64,000 nucleotides of DNA from Thermasporomyces sp040195635 (GCF_040195635.1 NZ_JBEFTX010000001.1:558001-622000); one strand, 5' to 3'; counted from the stretch's first letter, positions 43,028 through 52,326 are shown. Numbers and translations: made by a program. The notes: generated from the letters alone by a model not told the origin.

Positions 43028-44833
43028 TCAGCGAGCGACGATGCGGGCGATCCGCCAGTCGCCGACGTTGGATCTGTCGAGCGTGATCCGTCGGGTCGTC
43101 ACCTCGCCGGCCGGCCGGTCGGTCCGCTCACCCGAGTCGGCCACCACGGTGTAGGCCTGAAGCTGGTCCATCACCTCGAGCACCACCTGACCGTCGCCGG
43201 ACGACACGACCCGCAGTCGCTTGATGTCGAACCTCAGCCCTTCGATGTGGCAACCCGCCGTGGCGCATTTGTCGATCTCGGCGCGGTCCTTGGCGAGCAG
43301 GTCGGAGTCGGTCGCGTAGACGTCGCCCAGCAGGGCGGGATCGGACTCGGCGAACGCCTCGGCGCGCTGGCGATCGAGCGCGGCCAGAATCGACTGCCAG
43401 GTGGCCTCGCCGTCGCTGCCCGACCCGCCTGGTGCGGCCGGCGGCTCGGGTGCGTGGGAGGCCTTGGGTGAGTTCTCCGCTCGGGGTGGGACCGAGGCTC
43501 CGTCCTCCGTACGGCCACGACCGGTGGCACCGTCCGGGGTGTCCTTGCCGCGACCCGGTGCGGCTGCCGCCGCTCCGTTGCCATCTCGCGCGATGTCGGC
43601 GTCACGGGCCGCAGCCGGATCGGCTGGGCGAGCGCGCTGCGCCCAGGCGATCCCGCCCACCACGGCACCGGCAAGCAGAAGGAACGAAAGCCCGCTCGCG
43701 ACGATCAGACCTATCCGGCGACCGTCCTTCTCGTCATCGTCCGCGGCCGCCGCCTCTGGCGCCATCGCTGGTCCGGGTGCGGGAAACCCGGCAGCGGCGA
43801 AGGGGTCACGAGCCGGCGGACCGTCCGGCGCGGGGCCCATGTCTGGCGCCGCTCCCGGCGTCTGGACGGCGCCCGGCGTCTGGACGGCGCCCGGCGTCTG
43901 GACGGCGCCCGACGTCGGGAAGGAGCCGGACGTCGAGGAAGAGCCGGGCATCGGCGCGGCCGGATGCCGCGGCTGGCTGGAGGGCGTGCCGGTCCCGGAA
44001 CCTGCTCCTGGGGACGACTCCCCCAACGCGGCGGCGATGTCCGAGTCGCTCAGCACCAGTCCGATCGGGAACCGCACCGGTGCGGCCGGGCAGGCGGCAT
44101 AGACAAGGTCGGCGAACTGAGCCGCGTCAGGACGCCGCGCCGGTAGCGGCTGCAGACCCGCACTGACGGCGTGGACGAGCTCGGTGGGAAGGCCGGGAAC
44201 CGCCTCGGACAGCTCGGGCCGTGACTGGCCGGGCCGAGGCGCCACGCCCGTCAGCGCGGTGTAGCAGACCGCCGCCAGGCCGTAGACGTCGCCGGCCGAC
44301 GTGGGGCCGCCCTCTCCGGTGCCCATCGGGTCGGAGTAGCCGTGCGTCCCGAGGGCCTCACCACCCTCGACCAGCTTCAGGACCCCGAGGTCGGCGAGCA
44401 ACGGGCGGCCGTCAGAGGTGAACAGGATCGCCTCTGGTGTCACGTCCCCGTGGACCAGACCGTGCTGGTGCGCACCGGCGAGGGCCTCCGCAATCGGCGC
44501 GACCGTCGTCACGACCTCACCCGGATCGAGGCCGCCCCGACCGCTCAGGAGATGGTCGAGGCTGCCACCGTCGGCATGGTCGAGAACCAGGACGACCTCG
44601 TCGCCGTCAGGCAGCACCTCGCGAATGCGTACGACGTGCGGGTGGTCGATCAGGCCGAGCAACGAGACGACCTGACCCACGCCTTCGCGGGCGGCGGCAT
44701 CGCGCAGGCGTAGCCGCTTGAGGGCCACGTGGTCACCCGAGCCCTGCGCACGGGCGAGCCACATCTCGCCACTCGCGCTGGCGCCCAACAACGTCTCGAG
44801 GTCATAGCCGCGTACCCGGAACTCACCGCGCAT
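43028..44833 (-). CDS. Transmembrane Ser/Thr kinase paralogue A (altered active site)
   Basis: A 601-residue protein. Kinase domain (about 1-265): Gly-loop GASASGEMWLA, VALKRL lysine present, catalytic loop HGDVTPEA (the usual Asn is Ala), metal loop ADLG. A long Pro/Gly/Ser/Thr-rich juxtamembrane stretch, one membrane helix (LIVASGLSFLLLAGAVVGGI), and an extracytoplasmic domain shared by all three paralogues follow. It is the last of three tandem genes, about 98 bases after paralogue B. The loss of Asn makes activity doubtful. ATG at 44833 is chosen because all three genes share an AGGCTTGG element at the same distance. Confidence 0.82.
   Translation of the reverse strand: MRGEFRVRGYDLETLLGASASGEMWLARAQGSGDHVALKRLRLRDAAAREGVGQVVSLLGLIDHPHVVRIREVLPDGDEVVLVLDHADGGSLDHLLSGRGGLDPGEVVTTVAPIAEALAGAHQHGLVHGDVTPEAILFTSDGRPLLADLGVLKLVEGGEALGTHGYSDPMGTGEGGPTSAGDVYGLAAVCYTALTGVAPRPGQSRPELSEAVPGLPTELVHAVSAGLQPLPARRPDAAQFADLVYAACPAAPVRFPIGLVLSDSDIAAALGESSPGAGSGTGTPSSQPRHPAAPMPGSSSTSGSFPTSGAVQTPGAVQTPGAVQTPGAAPDMGPAPDGPPARDPFAAAGFPAPGPAMAPEAAAADDDEKDGRRIGLIVASGLSFLLLAGAVVGGIAWAQRARPADPAAARDADIARDGNGAAAAAPGRGKDTPDGATGRGRTEDGASVPPRAENSPKASHAPEPPAAPGGSGSDGEATWQSILAALDRQRAEAFAESDPALLGDVYATDSDLLAKDRAEIDKCATAGCHIEGLRFDIKRLRVVSSGDGQVVLEVMDQLQAYTVVADSGERTDRPAGEVTTRRITLDRSNVGDWRIARIVAR
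43857..43910 (-). repeat. Three-copy 18-bp in-frame repeat in kinase A
   Basis: Three exact 18-base units (43857-43874, 43875-43892, 43893-43910) encode GAVQTP-type hexapeptides in the juxtamembrane linker. Confidence 0.95.
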
Positions 44834-44931
44834 GGTCGCCAAGCCTGGCAGAACCTGCGGTCGGCGTGACGAACGTTGTCCACAACCCCGCCCGGGCGCG
44901 TGCCTGTCGCGGCGAGCATCCGTCCGGGCCG

Positions 44932-46593
44932 CTATGCGGGGCCGATCTCCTTGCTCCCGGCGATGAGCCAGCCGCCCGAGCCGTCGGGCTCGAGAGTCAT
45001 CCGGAACCGCCTCGGCTCGCCGCCATCATGGGGATAGAGCTGACCGTCGACCTCCAGGCTGTACGGCTGGAGCTGGCTCACCGCATCGACGACCACCCGG
45101 TCCGGACCCTCGGAGACGACCTCGAGTGACTGGATCGGCGTACTCAGGCCCTCCACACTCGTGACGCCCTTGCTGGCGTGCACGCGCATGGTGTCCAGCT
45201 CCTCCTGCAGCGCCCTGGAGCCGGGTTTGTAGACCTGGGAGAGCCCGTCCTGGTCCAACTTTCGCCATGCCTCGGCTCGGCGCTCGTCGAGCGCGGTGAG
45301 GACCTGCGTCCACCGCGCCTCAGCTTCCGTACGCGGCGAACTCGACGGCGCCGCCGACCCCGTGGACGGCGATGACGAGGCCGTGGGTGGAGTCTCGGTG
45401 GGAGATGGCTCGGGCCCGGCGAGTGCCTGCCAGCCGAGGACGCCGAGAGCGGCGACGCCCGCCAGCGCGACCGGTACGCCGACGAGTGCGGCGATCAGCA
45501 CGCCTCGCCCCTTCCGGGAACGTCCGTCGTCCTCGTCCTCCGCGTCGCCAACGACCGCGTCCCTGGGACGAGGCGGGGCCAGGCCGGCGAACGCGTCTGG
45601 CTGATCCGACGCGACCGGTCCAGGCCCGGGAGCAGCGCCCCGCAGCGGATCCCCCACCGCCGATGTGCCCGGCCCGGCGCCCGGAGCCTGGGTCCCACTA
45701 CTCCCCCGCCACGGGTCGGCCGAACGACCGCTCCCCCGAGGATCGCCAGTACCCGACGTCGGCCCGAACGATGCCGGGCTCGACCCCTCGAAGGAGGGTG
45801 CCCCCGAGGACGAGGCAAGACCATCCGGGAACCTCACCGGAACGGCGGGGCAGGCGCTGGCGAGCTGCGCCCCGAACTGTGCGGCGTTAGGGCGTTGGTC
45901 GGGCTGGCCCGCGAGGCCGGCCTCCACGACGTGGGCGAGGGCGGGTGGGACCCCGGGCGCCACCTGATGCAGTGGACGCCGGCCCTGTCCCGGTTCGGGT
46001 GGCGTACCGGCGAGTGCGGTGTAGCAGACCGCGGCCAACCCGTAGATGTCGGCAGCCGGTACGGGCTCGGCGCCAGGGCGCTGGCCAGGGTCGGCGTACC
46101 CGAGGGTGCCCAGCTCCGGGCCCCCCTCGACCAGGCCGAGAAGGCCGGCATCGGCCAACAGTGGCCGCGCATCGGCGGAGAAAAGAACGTTCTCGGGGGT
46201 GACGTCGGCGTGGACCAGCCCGCGCTCATGCAGGGCAGTCAGCGCCCCCGCGATCGCGGTCGCCATCGTGACCACTTCGCCCGGGTCGAGGGTCGTCCGG
46301 GCGAGCAGAAGCTGGCCGAGACTCCCACCTTCGGCGTAGTCGCAGACAAAGACGAGCGCGTCGCCGACCGGCAACATCTCGCTGATCCGCAGCACGTGCG
46401 GGTGCGCCACGGAACCGAGCACCGACACGATCCGCCGCGCCTCGTCGTGGGCAGCGTTGTTGCGTGGATGCACGCGTTTGAGAGCAACCTGGGAACCTGC
46501 GGCAACGTCCCGAGCGAGCCACACCTCACCAGCAGGGCCCGCGCCCAGCAGGCCCTCGATGTCGTACCCCTCGACCCGGAAGTCGCCCTGCAT
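44932..46593 (-). CDS. Transmembrane Ser/Thr kinase paralogue B (best-conserved active site)
   Basis: A 553-residue protein with the same layout as its neighbours. The kinase core retains GAGPAGEVWLA, the VALKRV lysine, HADVTPEN (catalytic Asp and metal-binding Asn) and ADAG (Asp of DFG). Of the three it alone keeps the Lys/Asp/Asn/Asp set and is the likely active kinase. A Pro/Ser-rich linker, a membrane helix (VLIAALVGVPVALAGVAALGVLGW) and an extracytoplasmic domain beginning RWTQVLTALDERRAEAW follow. ATG at 46593 has GGAAGG upstream. Ligand unknown. Confidence 0.86.
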   Translation of the reverse strand: MQGDFRVEGYDIEGLLGAGPAGEVWLARDVAAGSQVALKRVHPRNNAAHDEARRIVSVLGSVAHPHVLRISEMLPVGDALVFVCDYAEGGSLGQLLLARTTLDPGEVVTMATAIAGALTALHERGLVHADVTPENVLFSADARPLLADAGLLGLVEGGPELGTLGYADPGQRPGAEPVPAADIYGLAAVCYTALAGTPPEPGQGRRPLHQVAPGVPPALAHVVEAGLAGQPDQRPNAAQFGAQLASACPAVPVRFPDGLASSSGAPSFEGSSPASFGPTSGTGDPRGSGRSADPWRGSSGTQAPGAGPGTSAVGDPLRGAAPGPGPVASDQPDAFAGLAPPRPRDAVVGDAEDEDDGRSRKGRGVLIAALVGVPVALAGVAALGVLGWQALAGPEPSPTETPPTASSSPSTGSAAPSSSPRTEAEARWTQVLTALDERRAEAWRKLDQDGLSQVYKPGSRALQEELDTMRVHASKGVTSVEGLSTPIQSLEVVSEGPDRVVVDAVSQLQPYSLEVDGQLYPHDGGEPRRFRMTLEPDGSGGWLIAGSKEIGPA

Positions 46594-46690
46594 CCACCCA
46601 AGCCTTCCCACCGACGCGCCGTCGGATGTCTGAAAGCTGCACAGTAGCGAGTGGTACGCGGGTCGCCGGCCGCACCCCGCGGCCCCCTGG

Positions 46691-48595
46691 TCACCCGGCG
46701 GGCTTGCTCCCGTCGCAGATCTCCAGGTCCGGAGTATCGGGTCCGCCGACCTGCCACTCGCGGCTGATCCGCCACGCGGTGCTGCCCTGGAGCGGAACGA
46801 TCTCGATCCGCACCTTCTTCAGCGGGCCGGCGGGGCACTTGTGCCGCTGACCGTTGTTCATGACGACGGTGTAGGCCTGCTGCATGCGTACGACCTCGAA
46901 GACGATGGCACGCGGCTGGCGGGACTCCGTGGTGAGGGTGATCATCGATCGATTGAGGTCCAGAACCTTCGCGGCGTCGTTCTGGGCCAGGTCGGCCATG
47001 AGCTTTCGATTCTCCTTGTACGCCTGCGAGTCCGGTGCGTACAGCTGGTTCAGCAGCTCCGGATCGCGGTTGGCGTAGGCGTTGGCACGCCGATCGTCGA
47101 AGAGTTCGAAGTTCTTGAACCACTGGAGGGAGAACGGATCCGTCGGCGGTGTCGGTGTGGGCGTTTTCGGTTTCGGTTTCGCCGTGTGGGTCTGCTCGGC
47201 GATCGGCGTCGTGTCCGTCGACATCCGCCACAGAACGACCGTGGTGATAACTCCGATGACGGCGATCAGGACGGCGCCGATCACGACAAGCTGCCGCGTG
47301 TGGGAAGACTCCTGGTCGGGACCGTCGTCGTCGGCACCGTCCCGCACGAGCGGCGCCGGCGGCCGCACCTGCGCCGCCGTTCCTCCTGTGCCGTGCTGAG
47401 CACTGAACGGCGGCTGGCCGCTGAAGTGCTGCTGCTGTCCGGCGTACTGCTGCTGCCCGCTCGACGGCGGCTGGCCGGTGAACGGGAGCTGACCACTGAA
47501 CGGGTGCTGACCGGCGAACGGGGGCTGCTGTCCCGTCGTGGATCGTGACGCCTCGGGCGGCCTCTCCCCCGCCGACTTCGGCGGTGGGGCGAAAGGTGGC
47601 GCCGCGCGGTCGGTTCGGTGTCCCTGCTCGATTGGCACCGCCGGAGGCGGGGACCCGCCGGCGCGGGCGGTCGGTCCGGTCGGCGGGCGGTAGCCGCCGG
47701 AGGACTCGAACGACGCCAGCGTCTGCGTGGGCGCGTCGACCGGACCGGCATCGGCCGGCGGCCCTTCGAAGTCGGGCGTGGGAAGGCCGAAGTCCGGCGC
47801 CGCGGGCTCGGCACGCGACATGGAGTCCGGCAGCCGGACCGGCGCGCGCCGGGCGGCAGCGTCCAGGAGCGCGCCGAACTGACCCATGTGCGGCCGCATG
47901 TCCCACGCCGGCTGCAGGCCGGCCTGGATCGCGTGCGCGATACCCGGTGGGACGCCCGGGGCGACCTGGTGCACGGGACGCTGCGGCTCGCCGGGGCGCG
48001 GCACCAGGCCGGTCAGGGCGGCGTAGCAGATCGCGGCCAGGCTGTAGACATCACCGGCGGGTGTGGGGTCGGCATCCTCGGGTTCGGCCGGGTCGGCGTA
48101 GGGCCGTGCCAGCTCGTCGACCGGCGGCGCGGCGATCCGCCCGAACCCGATGTCGGTGACGAGTGGCGTGCCGTCGGTCGTGAAGAGAATGTCCTCCGGC
48201 CGCAGGTCACCGTGGACCAGGCCACGCTCATGCGCGGCCGTGAGGGCGCTGGAAACTGTTGCCGCCATGGTGACGAGCTCGCCCGGATCCAGAGTGCCGC
48301 GCACGAGCAGCAGTTGTTCGAGACTGCCGCCCTCGATGTGGTCGAGGACGAAGACGAGTTCGTCGTCGAACGGCAGCAGCTCGCGGATCCGGCGTACGCG
48401 TGGATGGTTGAGGGCGTTCAGTCTCTCGACCAGGCGGCGGGCATGGTCGAGCGCGTCAGCGTCACGGGGCTGGACCCGATGCAGCGCGACCTCTGCCCCT
48501 GAGGCGCTTTCGCGGGCGAGCCAGGTCTCGCCGGTGGGTCCGGCACCCAGCAAACCCTCGATCTCGTACCCATCCACATCGAAGTGGCTCCGCAC
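46691..48595 (-). CDS. Transmembrane Ser/Thr pseudokinase paralogue C
   Basis: A 634-residue protein. Its kinase-like domain has GAGPTGETWLA, but the ATP-binding lysine is histidine (VALHRV), and the catalytic loop is HGDLRPED (Asn replaced by Asp). The DFG position reads TDIG. It is therefore likely to be a pseudokinase. The linker is rich in Gln/Pro/Gly repeats (for example PFAGQHPFSGQ). A membrane helix and the shared extracytoplasmic domain with a C-terminal CDGSKP follow. GTG at 48595 is preferred over a TTG nine bases upstream by alignment with paralogues A and B. First of the tandem array. Confidence 0.83.
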   Translation of the reverse strand: MRSHFDVDGYEIEGLLGAGPTGETWLARESASGAEVALHRVQPRDADALDHARRLVERLNALNHPRVRRIRELLPFDDELVFVLDHIEGGSLEQLLLVRGTLDPGELVTMAATVSSALTAAHERGLVHGDLRPEDILFTTDGTPLVTDIGFGRIAAPPVDELARPYADPAEPEDADPTPAGDVYSLAAICYAALTGLVPRPGEPQRPVHQVAPGVPPGIAHAIQAGLQPAWDMRPHMGQFGALLDAAARRAPVRLPDSMSRAEPAAPDFGLPTPDFEGPPADAGPVDAPTQTLASFESSGGYRPPTGPTARAGGSPPPAVPIEQGHRTDRAAPPFAPPPKSAGERPPEASRSTTGQQPPFAGQHPFSGQLPFTGQPPSSGQQQYAGQQQHFSGQPPFSAQHGTGGTAAQVRPPAPLVRDGADDDGPDQESSHTRQLVVIGAVLIAVIGVITTVVLWRMSTDTTPIAEQTHTAKPKPKTPTPTPPTDPFSLQWFKNFELFDDRRANAYANRDPELLNQLYAPDSQAYKENRKLMADLAQNDAAKVLDLNRSMITLTTESRQPRAIVFEVVRMQQAYTVVMNNGQRHKCPAGPLKKVRIEIVPLQGSTAWRISREWQVGGPDTPDLEICDGSKPAG

Positions 48596-48793
48596 GGTTT
48601 CCAAGCCTTCCAGACCTACGATCGACGGTACGGCTGACTGCGGGCGTCACTTCTCATGGTCGCCCATCCCACACGGCGACAGCAACGAATGGATCATGCT
48701 AGCGATGCCCCGACAGCGGCCCTTTGGGCCTCCCCAGACTGTGCGACCTCACACCACGGCGCGGCCCCCGCGGTGCCCTGTCGCCGCACACTC

Positions 48794-48799
48794 TAGGGT
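48794..48799 (+). promoter_or_regulatory. -10 box TAGGGT for leaderless lipB
   Basis: TAGGGT ends eight bases before the ATG at 48808. A weak GTGAGGA follows the box but a start at +1 is equally likely. Confidence 0.5.
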
Positions 48800-48807
48800 G
48801 TGAGGAT

Positions 48808-49497
48808 ATGGCCTCACCTCGGTTCATCCGGGCCGGGTTCGGCGCGGATGCCGTCGACTACGCGGCCGGGTGGTCCCGGCAGCGCGAGCTTCATGCCGAA
48901 CGCGTCGCCGACCAGATCCCGGACTCGGTACTCCTGCTCGAACACCAGCCCGTCTATACCGCGGGAAAACGTACCGACCCCACCGAACGACCAGTCGACG
49001 GCACCCCCGTCATCGACGTCGACCGGGGCGGCAAGATCACCTGGCACGGGCCGGGACAGCTGGTCGGCTATCCGATCGTCAAGTTGCCCGAGCCGATCGA
49101 CGTCGTGGCGTTCGTACGCCGGCTGGAAGACGTCCTCATCGAGGTGTGTGCCGGCGCCGGACTCGCCACCGCCCGGATCGATGGCCGCAGCGGGGTGTGG
49201 GTGCCGGCCGATGGTCGTGGCCCCGACCGCAAGGTCGCGGCGATCGGACTCCGGGTCGCCCAGGGCGTGACGATGCACGGGTTCGCCCTCAACTGCGACT
49301 GTGACCTCGGCGCCTTCGGGCGGATCGTGCCGTGCGGCCTCCCCGACGCGGGCGTGACCTCGCTCTCTGCCGAACTCGGCCGCCGGGTCAGCGTCGACGA
49401 CATCCTCGAACCCACCGAGCAGGCCCTCGCGGCGATGCTCGAGGCATCGAGGGACCCGGTCACGAGTCCCGTCGGTACAACGCGACAACCGGGATGA
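48808..49497 (+). CDS. lipB: Octanoyl-[acyl-carrier-protein]:protein octanoyltransferase
   Basis: A 229-residue enzyme that transfers octanoate from ACP to lipoyl domains, the first step of lipoate synthesis. Visible family motifs: LEHQPVYTAGKRT, RGGKITWHGPGQLVGYPIV, the catalytic Lys region KVAAIGLRV, and the active-site Cys in VPCGLPDAGVTSL. It lies divergent from the kinase array. Its 3' end overlaps the convergent deazaflavin-type gene by 38 bases. lipA follows two genes later on the same strand. Confidence 0.95.
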   Translation: MASPRFIRAGFGADAVDYAAGWSRQRELHAERVADQIPDSVLLLEHQPVYTAGKRTDPTERPVDGTPVIDVDRGGKITWHGPGQLVGYPIVKLPEPIDVVAFVRRLEDVLIEVCAGAGLATARIDGRSGVWVPADGRGPDRKVAAIGLRVAQGVTMHGFALNCDCDLGAFGRIVPCGLPDAGVTSLSAELGRRVSVDDILEPTEQALAAMLEASRDPVTSPVGTTRQPG

Positions 49498-49891
49498 CCC
49501 GCGTCGTCTTCTCCTGGTACTCACCGAAGACCGGAGCGACCTTCACCTGCCGGGCGTAGAGCTCGTCGTGTTCCTCACCCTGGATGTCGACGGCGGTCGC
49601 GGCGTAGGTCTCGGTGCCGAACTCGACGGTGACCTCCGGGTTGGCCAGCACGTTGTGGTACCAGGCGGGGTGGCGAGGGCCTCCCGCGTTGGAGCCGAAG
49701 ACCAGCAGCCGGTCACCGTCGCGCAACGCGGCGAGCGGTGACGTACGCCGCCTGCCGGACTTCGCACCCGTCGTGGTCAACAACAGCAGCGTCGACCCGG
49801 CGAAGTAGCCGCCGACCTTGCCGTCGTTCGCCCTGAACTCCTCGATGACCTGCCGGTTCCAGTCGTCGATGCTCTGTTCCGGTGCAGACAT
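49460..49891 (-). CDS. Deazaflavin (F420)-dependent nitroreductase family protein
   Basis: A 143-residue protein of the Ddn-like split-barrel family. It shows LLLLTTTGAKSGRRRTSPL, GSNAGGPRHPAWYHNVLANPEV and the C-terminal TTRVIPVVAL pattern typical of the group. Such proteins bind F420 and reduce quinones or nitro compounds; the natural substrate here is unknown. I chose ATG at 49891 because the other ATG nine bases upstream overlaps the GGGAGG ribosome site. Confidence 0.88.
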   Translation of the reverse strand: MSAPEQSIDDWNRQVIEEFRANDGKVGGYFAGSTLLLLTTTGAKSGRRRTSPLAALRDGDRLLVFGSNAGGPRHPAWYHNVLANPEVTVEFGTETYAATAVDIQGEEHDELYARQVKVAPVFGEYQEKTTRVIPVVALYRRDS

Positions 49892-49939
49892 TGCCGGCAT
49901 CCCCTCCCACGCTGATGTCAGGTCGGGGCGGCCTGCTGG

Positions 49940-50530
49940 CTACCCCACGGACTCCAACGTCGGCTGGTGGCCGGGATATGCCGGGAAGCTCAGGCCGGCA
50001 TTGCGGAACGGGACAAGGGCCAGCACGGTCGCGTGGGCGTAGTAGGCCACTCGGTCGATCACCCCGCCGGTCAGCGGGCCGACCGTGCCGGTGCTCTTCT
50101 TGGTGTCCGTCCCGCCGAACACCTCGTCGGTGGCGGCACCGAGCTCCACGCCCGCGCGGACCAGGCTGGCGATCTCCGTGGGCAGGACGAACGTCGCCGT
50201 CCGGCTCTCGCCCCTGATCGGCTCGCCCGTCGGGGCGGTGCCGAGCACGACGACCCACGCCAGGCACTCGAGGGTGCCGTCCCGCTCGATGACACCACCC
50301 TCGAGGCCGACGCACAGGTCCGCCTCGGGCGCGATCAACCGGGCCGCCTCGGCACGGTTGCGGGCGCCGGCAAGGGTCTGCTCGTCACCGACCGGCTGGG
50401 CGGGTACGCCGGAGTCCACCTCGACGGCCTGGCACTGCACGTCGTCGATGCCCAGGGCGACACGTACGGCTTCGAGCGTTGCGCGCCGTTTGACCGGGTT
50501 CATCGAGGCAATGGCAATTCGTAAGGACAC
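49940..50530 (-). CDS. yjjX: Inosine/xanthosine triphosphatase (YjjX/DUF84 family)
   Basis: A 196-residue house-cleaning pyrophosphatase that removes non-canonical purine nucleotides. It begins RIAIASMNPVKRRATLEAV and has the family motifs VPAQPVGDEQTLAGARNRA, DLCVGLEGGV and GTDTKKSTGTVGPLT. GTG at 50530 gives a normal length and lies seven bases after a TAGGTT box. Divergent from lipA. Confidence 0.9.
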   Translation of the reverse strand: MSLRIAIASMNPVKRRATLEAVRVALGIDDVQCQAVEVDSGVPAQPVGDEQTLAGARNRAEAARLIAPEADLCVGLEGGVIERDGTLECLAWVVVLGTAPTGEPIRGESRTATFVLPTEIASLVRAGVELGAATDEVFGGTDTKKSTGTVGPLTGGVIDRVAYYAHATVLALVPFRNAGLSFPAYPGHQPTLESVG

Positions 50531-50537
50531 AGCCGAC

Positions 50538-50543
50538 AACCTA
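50538..50543 (-). promoter_or_regulatory. -10 box TAGGTT for leaderless yjjX
   Basis: On the minus strand TAGGTT ends seven bases before the GTG start at 50530. Confidence 0.5.
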
Positions 50544-50619
50544 ACCCGGCGGCCCTGACGGGGCCCAACCCGGCGCCTCCTCACCGGACCGGGCGCTGCC
50601 CGACCCCGCCGCGGCGCCG

Positions 50620-50625
50620 TAGGCT
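50620..50625 (+). promoter_or_regulatory. -10 box TAGGCT for leaderless lipA
   Basis: TAGGCT ends seven bases before the lipA GTG at 50633; no ribosome site is present. Confidence 0.55.
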
Positions 50626-50632
50626 GTGAGCC

Positions 50633-51577
50633 GTGACTGCCGTGGTTCCGGAAGGACGCAAGCTGCTGCGCCTCGAGGTGCGCAACAGCCAGACGCCGAT
50701 CGAGAAGAAGCCGTCGTGGATCAAGACCCGGGCCAAAATGGGTCCGGAGTACACCGAGTTGCGCGCGCTGGTCCAGCGTGAGGGCCTCCACACCGTCTGT
50801 CAGGAAGCGGGCTGTCCCAACATCTTCGAGTGTTGGGAGGACCGCGAGGCGACGTTCCTCATCGGCGGCGACCAGTGCACCCGGCGGTGCGACTTCTGCC
50901 AGATCGACACCGGCAAGCCGGTCGCTCTCGACCGCGACGAGCCGCGGCGGGTCGCCGAGAGCGTCCAGACGATGGGACTGCGCTACGCCACGGTCACCGG
51001 CGTCTGCCGTGACGATCTCGACGACGAGGGCGTGTGGATCTACGCCGAGACCGTACGCCAGATCCACGCCATGAACCCCGGCTGCGGCGTCGAGCTGCTC
51101 GCGCCCGACTTTTCCGGACGCCCGGAGCTGCTGGCGCAGGTGTTCGAGTCCGCGCCCGAGGTGTTCGCCCACAACATCGAGACCGTGCCGCGGATCTTCC
51201 GCAGCATCCGGCCGGGCTTCCGCTACTCCCGGTCCCTCGACGTGTTGCGCCAGGCCCGTGCGTACGGCCTGGTCACGAAGTCCAACCTCATCCTGGGTAT
51301 GGGTGAGGAACGTGCCGAGATCAGCGGCGCGATGCGTGACCTGCTCGAGGCGGGGTGCGAGCTGTTGACGATCACGCAGTACCTCCGTCCGTCCGTACGC
51401 CACCACCCGGTGGAGCGCTGGGTGCGCCCGGAGGAGTTCGTCGAGCTGCGCGACGAGGCGCTCGCGATGGGCTTCGTGGGCGTGATGTCCGGGCCGCTCG
51501 TCAGGTCGTCGTACCGTGCCGGCCGCCTCTACCGCCAGGCGCTCGAGTCGCGCGAGGAACCCGCCGCGACACCCTGA
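50633..51577 (+). CDS. lipA: Lipoyl synthase (radical SAM)
   Basis: A 314-residue enzyme that inserts two sulfurs into the octanoyl chain on lipoyl domains. The auxiliary cluster ligands are in CQEAGCPNIFECW, the radical SAM cluster in CTRRCDFC, and the C-terminal serine ligand in RSSYRAG. It has no ribosome site and appears leaderless. LipB, two genes earlier, supplies the octanoylated substrate; E2 (sucB) is the main acceptor in this window. Confidence 0.96.
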   Translation: MTAVVPEGRKLLRLEVRNSQTPIEKKPSWIKTRAKMGPEYTELRALVQREGLHTVCQEAGCPNIFECWEDREATFLIGGDQCTRRCDFCQIDTGKPVALDRDEPRRVAESVQTMGLRYATVTGVCRDDLDDEGVWIYAETVRQIHAMNPGCGVELLAPDFSGRPELLAQVFESAPEVFAHNIETVPRIFRSIRPGFRYSRSLDVLRQARAYGLVTKSNLILGMGEERAEISGAMRDLLEAGCELLTITQYLRPSVRHHPVERWVRPEEFVELRDEALAMGFVGVMSGPLVRSSYRAGRLYRQALESREEPAATP

Positions 51578-51627
51578 GCCAGTCCACCACCACTGCATGA
51601 CCCGAGGAAGGAACACAGGCGCCACCC

Positions 51628-52326
51628 ATGGCTAAGCGTGAGGTCACCGACGACAGCAAGCCAGGCCGGATCGCCCAGGTCCGTGCCGCCTACCGCATCA
51701 CCAAGGAGGCGCAACCTCGGATCGGGCTGCTGCTCGCGGGGATCTTCCTCGGTGTGGTCGCCGTCTTCGCCGGGCTCGGATTCCTGCTCGGCAACCCGAT
51801 CCTGTGGGGGCTCACCGGTCTCCCGTTCGGCTTCCTCGTCACGATGATCATCTTCGGCCGCCGCGTGGAGAAGGCCGCGTACTCCCGGCTCGAGGGCCAG
51901 CTCGGCGCCGGCGCCAACGCCCTGTCGACGTTGCGCAAGGGCTGGACCGTCGACCCGGCCGTGGCCGTCACCCGCAACCAGGACGTCGTGCACCGCGTCG
52001 TCGGTCGACCCGGGATCGTGCTGGTCGGCGAAGGCGCTCACAACCGGGTGGGCAACCTGCTCGCGAACGAGAAGCGCAAGCACGCCCGGGTAGCGCCCGA
52101 CACGCCGATCTACGACATCGTGGTCGGCGACGGCAAGGATCAGGTGCCGCTCCGCCGGCTCTCCAAGCACGTCATGAAGCTGCCCCGGAACCTCCGTCCG
52201 GCGGATGTCACCGAGTTGCTTCACCGGCTCAAGGCGTTGTCGGCCAACCGGCAGCAGCTGCCCATCCCCAAGGGTCCGCTGCCGAAGAACGTCAAGCTCC
52301 CACCAGGCGCGCCCCGCCCTCGCTGA
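51628..52326 (+). CDS. DUF4191 membrane protein
   Basis: A 232-residue protein of the actinobacterial DUF4191 family, conserved immediately downstream of lipA. Two membrane helices (about 35-55 and 60-80) separate a short basic N-terminus from a cytoplasmic domain containing GWTVDPAVAVTRNQDVVHRVVGRPGIVLVGEG. Function unknown. It starts 50 bases after lipA and is probably co-transcribed. Confidence 0.9.
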   Translation: MAKREVTDDSKPGRIAQVRAAYRITKEAQPRIGLLLAGIFLGVVAVFAGLGFLLGNPILWGLTGLPFGFLVTMIIFGRRVEKAAYSRLEGQLGAGANALSTLRKGWTVDPAVAVTRNQDVVHRVVGRPGIVLVGEGAHNRVGNLLANEKRKHARVAPDTPIYDIVVGDGKDQVPLRRLSKHVMKLPRNLRPADVTELLHRLKALSANRQQLPIPKGPLPKNVKLPPGAPRPR

